From assembly GCF_000282035.1 (NCBI RefSeq), contig NZ_AKKA01000071.1, forward strand, positions 62,001 to 126,000: a stretch of 64,000 nt of DNA. Direction: 5' to 3'. The notes under the pieces are model-generated. The model did not search any database and was not told the DNA's origin. It saw nothing but the letters and a program-made list of their open reading frames with translations. This document shows, piece by piece, positions 45,906 through 54,718 of this stretch (the stretch's first letter is position 1; every line of letters starts with the position of its first letter). The translations under genes and the position numbers were made by a program. This DNA is from Rhizobium sp. CF122 (GTDB lineage: Bacteria > Pseudomonadota > Alphaproteobacteria > Rhizobiales > Rhizobiaceae).

Positions 45906-47369
45906 ATGTTTTATCTCATATCGACCTATTGGCCGCATATTCTATTCGTTGTTTCGCTCGCCATGGGCGCCGCGGCAGCGATCCACGCAGCCATGACCAA
46001 GGAGGAGGTGCGCGCCGCGATCGGCTGGGTCGGCGTGATCATCCTCTCGCCGATCATCGGCGCCGTACTCTATGCGCTCGCCGGCATCAATCGTATCCGC
46101 CGCGCTTCGCTCAGCCTTCGGCGCGATGCCCTGATCCCCGAAGCGGACCTCGATGAGCTGGAAAGCTTCGACGCCGACACCGATATCGTCATCAGCGGTT
46201 TCGGCCGTCGCTTCGCCGCCCTCCAGACGCTCGGTGACCGCGTCGCCCGCAATCCGCTCGCAACCGGCAACGCGATCGACATGCTGGAGACGGGCGACGA
46301 CTGCTATGGCGCAATGAAGGCGGCGATCGACAGCGCCAAGCGGAGCGTTCTCCTTGAGACTTACATCTTTGACCGTGATCCAATCGGACTGAGGATAGCC
46401 GATTCCCTCATTGCCGCGGTAAAGCGGGGTGTCGAGGTACGCGTGCTGATCGATGCCGTCGGCGCCCGCTATTCCGTGCCGAGCATACTCGGTTACCTTG
46501 CCGATGGCGGCGTTACCGTCTCGGTCTTCAATGGAAACGTCATCATCGGGTTGCGTTTGCCCTATGCGAACCTGCGCACCCACCGCAAGATCCTCATTGC
46601 CGATGGCCGCATCGCGCTGACGGGCGGCATGAACATCCGGGCAGGTTTCACACGCGAAATGGCCGGAGAGAACTTCGCCCGCGACACCCATTTCAGCGTC
46701 ACCGGGCCTGTTGTCGCCGATCTCCTCAACGTCGCGGCCGAGGACTGGCGCTTCACCACCGGAGAGATCCTGCAAGGGGAGGCATGGCGAACCGCGATGC
46801 CCGAACGGCAGCCCGGCGATCCCGTCTTCATCCGCGTCGTGGCCTCCGGGCCAGACCGAAGCATCGAGACGAACCACAAGATGCTGATGGGCGCCTTCTC
46901 CATTGCGCGCAAATCGATCCGCATCATGTCCCCCTACTTCCTGCCGGACCGCGAGCTGATCAGTGCACTGGCGACAGCGGCACGACGTGGTGTCGAGGTT
47001 GATATCATCATTCCGGCTGTCAACAACCTCGTTTTGGTCGACCGGGCGATGACCGCGCAATTCGATCAGATCCTCAGCAGCTATTGCCGCATCTGGCGCT
47101 CCAGCGGCGCCTTCAGCCACTCCAAACTGCTGTCGATCGACGGGGTCTGGTCCTATGTCGGGTCGTCCAACCTCGATCCGAGATCGCTGCGGCTGAATTT
47201 CGAGATCGACCTGGAAGTGCTGAACGAAGGCTTTGCCAACGAAATCGACGAGCGTATCGACGAAGCCATCAAATCGGCTTCGCCGGTCACGCTGCAGGGG
47301 CTACGCGCGCGTCCTTTCCCAGTCCGGCTGATTGAGAAGGTCCTGTGGCTCGGATCGCCTTACTTGTAG
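45906..47369 (+). CDS. cls: Cardiolipin synthase (phospholipase D family)
   Basis: A 487-residue membrane enzyme that joins two phosphatidylglycerols into cardiolipin. Two N-terminal hydrophobic segments (about 8-25 and 35-60) are followed by two HKD motifs: HRKILIADGRIALTGG near residue 225 and HSKLLSIDGVWSYVGSSNLD near residue 405. A promoter abuts the start codon. The endonuclease/exonuclease/phosphatase gene follows on the same strand, 91 bases later. Confidence 0.9.
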   Translation: MFYLISTYWPHILFVVSLAMGAAAAIHAAMTKEEVRAAIGWVGVIILSPIIGAVLYALAGINRIRRASLSLRRDALIPEADLDELESFDADTDIVISGFGRRFAALQTLGDRVARNPLATGNAIDMLETGDDCYGAMKAAIDSAKRSVLLETYIFDRDPIGLRIADSLIAAVKRGVEVRVLIDAVGARYSVPSILGYLADGGVTVSVFNGNVIIGLRLPYANLRTHRKILIADGRIALTGGMNIRAGFTREMAGENFARDTHFSVTGPVVADLLNVAAEDWRFTTGEILQGEAWRTAMPERQPGDPVFIRVVASGPDRSIETNHKMLMGAFSIARKSIRIMSPYFLPDRELISALATAARRGVEVDIIIPAVNNLVLVDRAMTAQFDQILSSYCRIWRSSGAFSHSKLLSIDGVWSYVGSSNLDPRSLRLNFEIDLEVLNEGFANEIDERIDEAIKSASPVTLQGLRARPFPVRLIEKVLWLGSPYL

Positions 47370-47412
47370 CGGATTTCTGGGGTTATGACGTGGCAACTTC
47401 CAATGCCCGGCC

Positions 47413-47418
47413 TATAAT
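47413..47418 (+). promoter_or_regulatory. Consensus -10 box before the EEP gene
   Basis: TATAAT at 47413-47418 is a perfect -10 hexamer, 42 bases before ATG 47461. A poor -35 (TGGCAA) lies 16 bases upstream. This suggests the gene has its own promoter in addition to read-through from cls. Confidence 0.35.
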
Positions 47419-47460
47419 CCGGTTAGAACTCTTCGATCAACGGGGCGCCAGCAAACTCCG

Positions 47461-48291
47461 ATGCATGCCAGAAAAGAAAGCCTGCCGGCCAAAATACTTG
47501 CGTCGATCCGCAATCGAAAAAGGCGGTTGGATGCAGCACATTCGGAGGAAAAACCGCGCTCGGATGGCACTCTAATAGCTTCCTACAACGTCCACAAATG
47601 CGTCGGCAACGACCGGCGCTTCGACCCGGAACGCACCAGCCGCGTCATCCACGAAATCGATGCCGATGTGATCGCGCTGCAGGAAGCCGACACCCGATTT
47701 GGCGAGCGTACGGGCATTCTCGATCTTGGCAGATTGGAACGGGAGACCGGACTGATCCCGGTGCCGGTTAACGGCATGGCAAAGGCTCACGGCTGGCACG
47801 GCAATGTTGTGCTCTTCAAGAAGGGGTTGGTCCGCGATGTTCACCAGATCAACCTCCCTGGGCTGGAGCCGCGCGGCGCGCTTGTTGCCGAGCTTGATCT
47901 GGAGAGCGGCGGGGCCTTGCGCATCATCGCCGCCCATTTCGGCCTGCTTCGCCATTCGCGCGCGCAGCAGGCCAAGATGCTGGTCGAGCTGATGGCCAGG
48001 AAGAGCGAGGTCCCGACCATCCTGCTCGGCGACCTCAATGAATGGCGACTTGGCGACCGTTCATCGTTGCACACGTTCCAGTCCGCGTTTGGTCCGCAGC
48101 CTATGGCAGTTCCAAGCTTTCCTGCACGACTTCCCGTGCTCGCTCTCGATCGTATCATGGCAAACCGCAAGGGCGTCGTGACAGCAGTCGAAGCCCACGA
48201 CACGCCGCTCGCCCGCGTCGCTTCCGATCACCTGCCGGTCAAGGCAGTGGTCAATCTCAAGCGGGTGGAGGAGCTGAGCACGAAGAGCTAG
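47461..48291 (+). CDS. Endonuclease/exonuclease/phosphatase family protein
   Basis: A 276-residue protein of the DNase I-like EEP fold. It shows SYNVHKCVGNDRRFDPER at the start of the domain (Asn and metal site), IALQEADTRFG with the catalytic glutamate, LLGDLNEWRLGDRS, and SDHLPVKAVV with the terminal Asp-His. All key residues are present. Substrate may be DNA, a phosphoinositide-like lipid or another phosphodiester. Pairing with cls points to lipid-linked phosphodiesters, but this is inference. The first 35 basic residues may be partly untranslated. Confidence 0.82.
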   Translation: MHARKESLPAKILASIRNRKRRLDAAHSEEKPRSDGTLIASYNVHKCVGNDRRFDPERTSRVIHEIDADVIALQEADTRFGERTGILDLGRLERETGLIPVPVNGMAKAHGWHGNVVLFKKGLVRDVHQINLPGLEPRGALVAELDLESGGALRIIAAHFGLLRHSRAQQAKMLVELMARKSEVPTILLGDLNEWRLGDRSSLHTFQSAFGPQPMAVPSFPARLPVLALDRIMANRKGVVTAVEAHDTPLARVASDHLPVKAVVNLKRVEELSTKS

Positions 48292-48430
48292 CCTTCATCG
48301 ACAATCTCTGCGCTTCCTTTTGTATCCACATCGCACGGCACCGTCGTGATCGCGGTCGAAGCCTTGACACTGCCTGCGATCATGGCAGGTTTCTGCTCAT
48401 CTCGACAGACACCTTGGACGAGGAGGTTGC

Positions 48431-49516
48431 GTGGTGCTTGTGGCCGGGGCTTTGCGACATGGGGCCGATGTGTTGCGTGGGCGTACATCGGCGGCGATTG
48501 CCGCCGCGATGACAAAAGGCAGGGTCGCGTGGTTGGCGACGGGCCTCGCCATCGCGCTTTTGCCGGCATCCGCCCGGGCCGAGGACCCTCCACCCCAGAC
48601 TGAAGCCTCAAAGCAACAGATTGAGAAGCTCGTCGAAACGTGGGGGCAGTACTACCACAAAGCCGACAGCCTGCGCGACCGGCGGCAAGCCTTCGAAGAC
48701 CTGATGGAATCCACTCCCGAGCCGACGCGCGTCCAAATCAGGTCCGTCGATGCCGGCGGTGTCGATGCGCAGCTCATCTGGCCGGCAAGACTGCATCATC
48801 CGCTCGGCCGGAGAGCCATTCTCTATGTTCACGGCGGCGGCTTTTACAGCGGTTCGTTGCGCACGCACCGAGCAATAGCCGGCGCGCTGGCCAAGGCAGC
48901 GTCAGCCGATGTGCTTCTCATCGACTACCGGCTCGCGCCCGACAACCCGTATCCGACCCAGATCGATGATACGTTGACCGCTTATCGGTGGCTGCTCGAC
49001 TCCGGCTACGAGAACGACAACATCGTGCTCGTCGGCGAATCCGTCGGCGGGAACCTGGCGATTGAAGCCACGCTGCGGCAGATGCGAGTGAGGGGACCGC
49101 TACCCGCGGCCGTGGTTGCCATGAGCCCGCTCACCGACCTGGCCGCCACAGGCGCTTCATTGATGGCGAACGCCAGCACCGATCCGCTGATCGACGCAGC
49201 TCAACTGGATCTCATACGCAAGGCCTATCTCGGAACACGCTCGCCCGCTGATCCCATGGTGTCGCCCCTTTACGGTGATATGACCGGGTTTCCGCCATTG
49301 CTTATGCAGGTCGGTTCGGGCGAGGCGCTTCTGGACGACACCTTGCGGTTGGCCGATACGGCCCGAAAGGCCGGCGTCGATGTCGAGACCGAGATCTGGC
49401 CCGGCATGATCCATCAGTGGCAGCTCTTCCCGTTCTGGATCGATGACGCAAGAAGGTCGAACCAGCGCATTGCGGATTACGCGATTAAACATTTTGCTGA
49501 CAAGCCACAACCGTAG
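48431..49516 (+). CDS. Exported alpha/beta hydrolase, HSL-type esterase
   Basis: A 361-residue alpha/beta hydrolase of the hormone-sensitive-lipase group. HGGGF (134-138) forms the oxyanion hole, GESVGG (202-207) holds Ser204, and the acid and histidine follow near the C-terminus (MIHQWQLF). The frame opens with GTG at 48431 four bases after AGGAGG. An internal ATG at 48509 would give a cleaner signal peptide (AWLATGLAIALLPASARA), so the mature protein is probably periplasmic either way. The substrate is a short or medium acyl ester, not otherwise known. Confidence 0.8.
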   Translation: MVLVAGALRHGADVLRGRTSAAIAAAMTKGRVAWLATGLAIALLPASARAEDPPPQTEASKQQIEKLVETWGQYYHKADSLRDRRQAFEDLMESTPEPTRVQIRSVDAGGVDAQLIWPARLHHPLGRRAILYVHGGGFYSGSLRTHRAIAGALAKAASADVLLIDYRLAPDNPYPTQIDDTLTAYRWLLDSGYENDNIVLVGESVGGNLAIEATLRQMRVRGPLPAAVVAMSPLTDLAATGASLMANASTDPLIDAAQLDLIRKAYLGTRSPADPMVSPLYGDMTGFPPLLMQVGSGEALLDDTLRLADTARKAGVDVETEIWPGMIHQWQLFPFWIDDARRSNQRIADYAIKHFADKPQP

Positions 49517-49973
49517 TTTGCCCGATATCGGTACAACCGACGGCCAGCGCCTTTTCAAGCAATTGATATAGCTATATATTTTTCCGATCGTCGAGCGAAG
49601 CAGCCGACCGCTTCGAAATTTGGCTGGCTCTTTCCACTTCGCTCGTCCTCCAGCACCGATCTGGTTCCGGCAAAGTTTTCGATTAATGCAAGCGCGCCGG
49701 CAGCCCAACTTTGCCTTTCGTGGTCGCAGGCGCGTAAGCTGGTTTCGCTTACTTCTGAAACGAGTAGTCTGGCCATCTACCTTTGATGTGCCATCGCCAC
49801 CCGTTCTTCTTTCGCCTGCTCGACGGTTCGATTCCGCGCGCTGGAAGCAGCCATATTCAAAGTTTGTCTGCCCCCATCAATCGAGATGCTGTGTAAGATT
49901 TCCCCATTCGAACCAGAGAGATCTTAGCTCAATCGGGCGGCGCTCGGGTTTCCTGGATGCCTTAGGGAACAGC
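49517..49973. other. Long intergenic region before the biotin/oxoprolinase operon
   Basis: No credible gene lies in these 457 bases; open frames on both strands lack family features. An AT-rich palindrome (TATAGCTATA, 49567-49576) stands out from the GC-rich surroundings and may be a promoter or an operator. The last 100 bases should hold the promoter of the downstream operon, but no clear hexamer pair is seen. Confidence 0.4.
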
Positions 49974-50393
49974 ATGGATCTGCAAAAAATCAAGACGCTA
50001 CTTGACTTCGTCGGGCGTTCAGGTGTCTCGGAGCTGACGGTTAGCGAAGCCGGCACGACTATCATTGTCCGCAATCCACCGACCTCGTCTCAACCCAGTC
50101 CAGCGACGCAGTGGGAAAGTGCGCGGATCGCGCCGGCGGCACCGGAAGAACAGCCAGACCGGAGCTATGTTCACGCACCACTGTCCGGCGTCGTGCACCA
50201 GTCCAACAGCCCCGGCGCCGCGCCGCTCGTCGCAGCCGGGGATGCCATCGAGGCGGGGCAGGCGCTCTGCATCGTCGAAGCCATGAAGGTCTTCACCACA
50301 GTTCCGGCGCCCTTCAGCGGGGTCGTCAAGCGCATTTTCTTCGAAGACGGGCAGGAAGTGAACTTCGGCGATCCGCTCGTGGAGATCGGCTGA
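49974..50393 (+). CDS. accB: Biotin carboxyl carrier protein (AccB-like)
   Basis: A 139-residue biotin carrier. The N-terminal 30 residues (LQKIKTLLDFVGRSGVSELTV) form the usual helix-strand start, a Pro/Ala-rich linker follows, and the biotinyl domain (about 64-139) carries EAMK (102-105) with biotin lysine Lys105. AGGGA precedes ATG 49974. The housekeeping AccB usually pairs only with AccC; here accC and pxpBCA follow, so this is likely a specialised paralogue. Confidence 0.88.
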   Translation: MDLQKIKTLLDFVGRSGVSELTVSEAGTTIIVRNPPTSSQPSPATQWESARIAPAAPEEQPDRSYVHAPLSGVVHQSNSPGAAPLVAAGDAIEAGQALCIVEAMKVFTTVPAPFSGVVKRIFFEDGQEVNFGDPLVEIG

Positions 50394-51790
50394 TGCGCGC
50401 GCCCCTTCACGCCGCCCGGCAAGGCGGCCACTCCTTCACGTCCGTATTGATCGCCAATCGCGGCGAAATCGCCGCTCGCATCCGGCGCGCCTGCCTCGAA
50501 CTGGGGCTGCGCCCGATCCTCGTCGCGTCCGAGGCCGACCGGACCACGGGTGCCCCGGGCGAAAAGGGCGGCCCGCTCTCGATCGGACCATCGGCGCCGG
50601 CGCGAAGCTATCTCAACCAGGCCGCCATCCTGCTTGCGGCGCGCGTCACGGGCGCCGAGGCAGTCCATCCGGGTTATGGGTTCTTGTCGGAAAATGCCGA
50701 CTTTGCCGAGGCGGTCGAGAAGGCGGGACTGGTCTTCATAGGCCCGCCCGCTTCGGCGATCCGCATCATGGGCGACAAGATCGCTGCCAAGCGAGCGATG
50801 ATGGCAGCCGGCGTGCCTTGCGTGCCTGGGCCGGGTGAGCCGCTGCCGGGGGATGCCGAGGCCGTGCGCGCCATCGCAGAAGAGATCGGCTATCCGGTCA
50901 TCGTCAAGGCGGCCGGCGGCGGGGGCGGGCGCGGCATGCGCGTCGTGCGCGAGAGCGCCGAGGTCGCCGATGCGATCACCATCACCCGCGAAGAGGCGCG
51001 CCGCGCTTTCGGCAAGCCGGAGCTCTATATGGAGAAATTCCTGGAGCATCCGCGCCATGTCGAGTTCCAGATGCTCTGTGACAATCACGGCAATGCCGTC
51101 TGGGTCGGTCATCGTGACTGCTCCATCCAACGGCGGCACCAGAAGGTTGTGGAGGAGGCGCCCGCGCCCGCCATTGCGCCGGAACTGGCGCAGAGGATCG
51201 GTGAGCGCTGTGCTGAGGCCTGCCGGCACATCGGCTATCGCGGCGTCGGCACGTTCGAATTCCTTTACGAGCACGGTGAATTCTACTTCATAGAGATGAA
51301 CACCCGCTTGCAAGTCGAGCACCCCGTCACGGAGATGACGGCTGGTGTCGACCTCGTGCACGAGCAGTTGCTAACAGCGCAGGGGGAGATGCTCAGTCCG
51401 TCCCGCTTCCGCGGCGAGGCGCACGGCCATGCCTTCGAATGCCGTATCAATGCGGAGGATCCCGCCACGTTCGTCGCCGCACCCGGACGCATTACAGCGG
51501 TGCGCTTCCCGAGCGGGCCGGGAATTCGCGTCGATACGCATGTGTCAGCCGGATACCGCGTCTCTCCCTACTACGATTCCCTGATCGCCAAGCTGATCGT
51601 CCATGCACCAACCCGTGCGGCGGCGATCCGGCGCATGCAGGTCGCCTTGTCGGAAACTCGCATTGAGGGCATCTCCACCAACCTCCCGCTGCACGAGAGG
51701 ATCTTCGCCGATCCCGATTTCGTCCGGGGCTGTGTCGATATCCATCATCTCGAAAAACGGCTGAGGGAGGAACCCCGTGTCCAGGCGTGA
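50393..51790 (+). CDS. accC: Biotin carboxylase (AccC-like)
   Basis: A 465-residue ATP-grasp biotin carboxylase that carboxylates the carrier biotin. It shows SVLIANRGEIAARIRRAC, the glycine-rich ATP loop KAAGGGGGRGMRVV, and the MNTRLQVEHPVTEM active-site segment. The ATG overlaps the stop of the carrier gene by one base (TGATG). It has no carboxyltransferase partner of the usual AccA/AccD or PCC type nearby; the next genes are a second carrier-like protein and PxpBC. Confidence 0.9.
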   Translation: MRAPLHAARQGGHSFTSVLIANRGEIAARIRRACLELGLRPILVASEADRTTGAPGEKGGPLSIGPSAPARSYLNQAAILLAARVTGAEAVHPGYGFLSENADFAEAVEKAGLVFIGPPASAIRIMGDKIAAKRAMMAAGVPCVPGPGEPLPGDAEAVRAIAEEIGYPVIVKAAGGGGGRGMRVVRESAEVADAITITREEARRAFGKPELYMEKFLEHPRHVEFQMLCDNHGNAVWVGHRDCSIQRRHQKVVEEAPAPAIAPELAQRIGERCAEACRHIGYRGVGTFEFLYEHGEFYFIEMNTRLQVEHPVTEMTAGVDLVHEQLLTAQGEMLSPSRFRGEAHGHAFECRINAEDPATFVAAPGRITAVRFPSGPGIRVDTHVSAGYRVSPYYDSLIAKLIVHAPTRAAAIRRMQVALSETRIEGISTNLPLHERIFADPDFVRGCVDIHHLEKRLREEPRVQA

Positions 51791-52244
51791 CCGCTCGGCA
51801 GGCAGAAACACGATCGGCGATCTCTCCGATCCCGCTCTCATCTCCACGCTCACCGGGTGGCTGGAAGCCTCCGGCGCGCGCGAGCTGGAAATTCTCACGG
51901 AGGATGGCGGGGCGCTGAAGATTGTTCTTAGTCCCGGTGCGCGCTCAGCGCACGCGCTTGAAACCGCCCCGGAGGTGCGCGCAACCCTGCCCGAAGGCTG
52001 CGCTATCAAGGCGCCGATGGCCGGTTTCTTCCGCAGCACGCATCCTGGCGGCGCCGACGCTTCGCCGCTTGCCAGCGAGGGTCGGGCGGTCGAAGCAGGC
52101 GCCATTGTCGGCTTCGTCGAGGTTGGGCCCCTGCTCTTGCCCGTCACCGCGCCCGAAGGGTTCGTCGTCGCCGAAATCCATGCCCGCACCGGAGACCTCG
52201 TCGGCTACGGCGATGCTATTCTGACGACGGAGTCCACCCGATGA
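51777..52244 (+). CDS. Biotin-carrier-like protein lacking the biotin lysine
   Basis: A 155-residue paralogue of the AccB-like protein with the same helix-strand start (ISTLTGWLEASGARELEILT) and the same C-terminal hammerhead domain (about 75-150). Where AccB has CIVEAMKVF, this protein has GFVEVGPLL, so the biotin lysine is replaced by Pro118. It starts with GTG after GAGG, overlaps accC by 14 bases, and is coupled to pxpB (ATGA). It cannot be biotinylated at that site; a structural or regulatory role in the complex is inferred. Confidence 0.75.
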   Translation: MSRRDRSAGRNTIGDLSDPALISTLTGWLEASGARELEILTEDGGALKIVLSPGARSAHALETAPEVRATLPEGCAIKAPMAGFFRSTHPGGADASPLASEGRAVEAGAIVGFVEVGPLLLPVTAPEGFVVAEIHARTGDLVGYGDAILTTESTR

Positions 52245-52951
52245 ACCTCCCGCAATCAACTACGTTCGCGTCACCCGCCTCAATCGTGCCGGACACAGAC
52301 GCACTGGCGAAAATTTCCTTCATCGGCACGCGTGCCTTCCTCATGGAAGCGCCCGGCGCCTTCGACCTGCCGAACCAGCGGCGCATCTGGGCGCTCTCCC
52401 GCGCCCTCGAAGTTCGAGAGGAGGTCGCCGAAATCGTGCCGGGCATGACGAACCTGCTGGTGATCCTCAAGGAGACGCCGGAGACACCGGACATTATTGT
52501 TCACCAGCTTCAGGAGGAATGGAAGCGGGCACGCGGCGTCGACCTAGCCGGCCGGGACATCGAGATCGTCGTGACCTATGGCGGCGAACATGCGACGGAC
52601 CTGCCGGCGCTGTGCGACCTTTCCGGCCTCAGCGACCGGGAGGTCGTGCGCATCCATCACGAAGGCACCTACCGCGTCTTCGCCCTCGGCAGTGCACCGG
52701 GCTTCGGCTATCTCTACGGGCTCGATCCGCGCATCCATATGCCGCGCAAGACCGTACCCTCGCTCAGCATGGCGCGAGGCTGCGTGACGATCGGCGGCAT
52801 GCAGACGGGCGTTGCGGTGCTGACGGGACCGAATGGCTGGAATTCGATCGGCTTTGCCGAACTGCAGATGTTCGACCCTCTCGCGGCCACTCCGGCCATG
52901 ATGGCCCCCGGCGACACTGTGCGTTTCCGTCCCGAAAGGATCGAATTGTGA
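52241..52951 (+). CDS. pxpB: 5-oxoprolinase subunit B (KipI-like)
   Basis: A 236-residue protein of the PxpB/KipI/allophanate hydrolase subunit 1 family. Family features are VTYGGEHATDLPALCDLSGLS, APGFGYLYGLDPRIHMPRKT and GSIGGMQTG-like ending GGMQTGVAVLTGPNGW. As established for PxpABC, it forms with PxpC and PxpA an ATP-dependent enzyme that opens 5-oxoproline to glutamate. Start and stop are both coupled to neighbours. Confidence 0.9.
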   Translation: MNLPQSTTFASPASIVPDTDALAKISFIGTRAFLMEAPGAFDLPNQRRIWALSRALEVREEVAEIVPGMTNLLVILKETPETPDIIVHQLQEEWKRARGVDLAGRDIEIVVTYGGEHATDLPALCDLSGLSDREVVRIHHEGTYRVFALGSAPGFGYLYGLDPRIHMPRKTVPSLSMARGCVTIGGMQTGVAVLTGPNGWNSIGFAELQMFDPLAATPAMMAPGDTVRFRPERIEL

Positions 52952-53940
52952 TCGATATCGTCGCAACAGGGCCGCTGAATACCATCCAGGACCTTGGCCG
53001 TCCGGGCTATCGCAATGTCGGGGTCACGGCGTGCGGCGCGATGGATCCGCTTGCGCTTTTGATCGGCAATATCCTCGTCGGCAATGCGCCAGAGGCTGCG
53101 GGCATCGAAGTACAGACCTTTCCTTTCAGCGTGCGCTTTGCCGCGCGAAGTGCTTTCGCCGTCACCGGCGCGGATTGCCGGGCGACGCTCGACGGGATCA
53201 ACCTGCCGCCCTGGTGGGCTGCGCAAGCCGAGGCCGGTCAGGTATTGGGACTGTCGCCACCGCTCAAGGAGGCAAGAGCCTATCTCAGCCTTGCCGGTGG
53301 TATGGATGTTGCGCCTGTGATGGGCTCGCGGAGCACGTCGCTGCGCGGCGGTTTCGGCGGTCTTGACGGCAGGGTTCTTGCGACAGGCGACAAGGTTGCG
53401 ACGGGCGCGGCGGCAGGAGCCTTTCTTCCAAAGGGCGGATTCGGCGTCGTTCCTCCGGCGGTGGTGTTGAAGGACGCCTTTCCCGTCGGTGAGGGCGGCT
53501 CGTTCATGATCCGCGCCCTGCCAGCGGGTGACCATGATCTTTTCGGCGCCGATGCAGAGCGCTTCTGGAGCCAGCCGTGGAAGATCTCGGCGCGCAGCGA
53601 CCGGACCGGTTATCGGCTAAGCGGCGATCCGATCCATCCGGTGGAGACGGTGGAGATGCGCTCGCACGGCGTGGTTCCCGGCGTCGTCCAGGTGCCACCG
53701 GCAGGTGAGCCGATCGTCCAGATGAGCGACGCCAATACGGCGGGCGGCTATCCGAAGATCGCGGGTGTCATCGAGGCCGATCTCTGGCGACTGGGGCAAG
53801 CGCGCATCGGCTCGATGCTGCGTTTCGTACCGGCCACGCATGCGGAAGCGAAGGCCATCGAGGGGGCGCTTGCCGCCTATATCGAGGACGTCAGGCAGAC
53901 GGCCCGGCTGGTCAGCCAGGCGCTTAGCGCGATGGCATAG
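52948..53940 (+). CDS. pxpC: 5-oxoprolinase subunit C (biotin-dependent carboxyltransferase family)
   Basis: A 330-residue PxpC/KipA-type protein, related to the carboxyltransferase-like part of urea carboxylase. It opens IVATGPLNTIQDLGRPGYR, includes AGGMDVAPVMGSRSTS near residue 110, and near residue 265 SDANTAGGYPKIAGVI. It begins with a GTG in a GTGA overlap with pxpB. Its fold kinship with biotin-dependent carboxyltransferases is notable because carrier and carboxylase genes lie in the same operon. Confidence 0.9.
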   Translation: MIDIVATGPLNTIQDLGRPGYRNVGVTACGAMDPLALLIGNILVGNAPEAAGIEVQTFPFSVRFAARSAFAVTGADCRATLDGINLPPWWAAQAEAGQVLGLSPPLKEARAYLSLAGGMDVAPVMGSRSTSLRGGFGGLDGRVLATGDKVATGAAAGAFLPKGGFGVVPPAVVLKDAFPVGEGGSFMIRALPAGDHDLFGADAERFWSQPWKISARSDRTGYRLSGDPIHPVETVEMRSHGVVPGVVQVPPAGEPIVQMSDANTAGGYPKIAGVIEADLWRLGQARIGSMLRFVPATHAEAKAIEGALAAYIEDVRQTARLVSQALSAMA

Positions 53941-53950
53941 GGAGAATTTC

Positions 53951-54718
53951 ATGAAGGTGGATCTCAATTCCGACATGGGCGAGGGTTTCGGTCCCTACCG
54001 GCTCTGCGACGACGAGGCGATGATGGATATCGTCACTTCCGCGAACATCGCCTGCGGCTTCCACGCCGGCGATCCCGAAACGATGGCGCGTATGGTGCGC
54101 CTTGCACGGGAGAGGGGAGTGGATGTAGGCGCGCATCCGGGCTTGCCCGACCGGCAGGGTTTCGGCCGCCGCGAACTCCCCTTCGGCCCTGACGAGCTGC
54201 GCCAGCAGTTGCTCTACCAGCTCGGCGCGCTGATCGCGATCGCCAAGGCCGAGGGTGTGACGGTTTCCCATCTCAGCTTCCACGCTGCGATGGGCAACAT
54301 GGTCAACCGTGACCCGGTGCTCGCTGCCGCAATGATGGCGGCGATCCGTACGGTCGACCCCGATCTTATCGTCTTTGGCACGGCCGACAGCATCATCGAG
54401 CGCGCCGCGATTGAGGCCGGGCTGAAAACGCTGACCCTCTTCCTTGCCGACCGCGCCTATGACGCGGAAGGAAAGCTCGTGCCGCGCGGCCAACTGGGCG
54501 CACTTGTCAAGGACGAGGCCGCAGTGCGCACCCGCGTGCGGCAATTCCTCCTCGACGGCACTGTCACCGCCATCGACGGAGCCGTCATTCCCATGCGCGC
54601 GCGTTCCATCCTCGTGCACAGCGATACGCCGGGCTCGCTCGACCTCGCTCGCACCGTCCGCCGCGAGATCGAGGCGGCCGGCGGCGCGGTGACGCCTGTT
54701 TCCAAGCTCCTGCGATGA
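53951..54718 (+). CDS. pxpA: 5-oxoprolinase subunit A (LamB/YcsF family)
   Basis: A 255-residue LamB/YcsF-family protein. DLNSDMGEGFGPYRLCDDE opens it, then NIACGFHAGDPETM and GAHPGLPDRQGFGRRE; these conserved Asp, His and Arg residues probably form the active site. GGAG precedes ATG 53951 by six bases. The stop overlaps the aminotransferase start. Confidence 0.93.
   Translation: MKVDLNSDMGEGFGPYRLCDDEAMMDIVTSANIACGFHAGDPETMARMVRLARERGVDVGAHPGLPDRQGFGRRELPFGPDELRQQLLYQLGALIAIAKAEGVTVSHLSFHAAMGNMVNRDPVLAAAMMAAIRTVDPDLIVFGTADSIIERAAIEAGLKTLTLFLADRAYDAEGKLVPRGQLGALVKDEAAVRTRVRQFLLDGTVTAIDGAVIPMRARSILVHSDTPGSLDLARTVRREIEAAGGAVTPVSKLLR

Noticed and set aside
45942..47120. Minus-strand open frame of 392 codons
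   Set aside because: Antisense to cardiolipin synthase, which has both HKD motifs.
49820..49960. tRNA-like pieces (GGTTCGATTCC near 49825 and TTAGCTCAATCGGG near 49923)
   Set aside because: The order is wrong for a tRNA (T-arm before D-arm on the same strand), the arms do not pair into stems, and no acceptor stem or CCA is present.
50171..51361. Minus-strand open frame of 396 codons
   Set aside because: Antisense to the biotin carboxylase; low-complexity shadow sequence.
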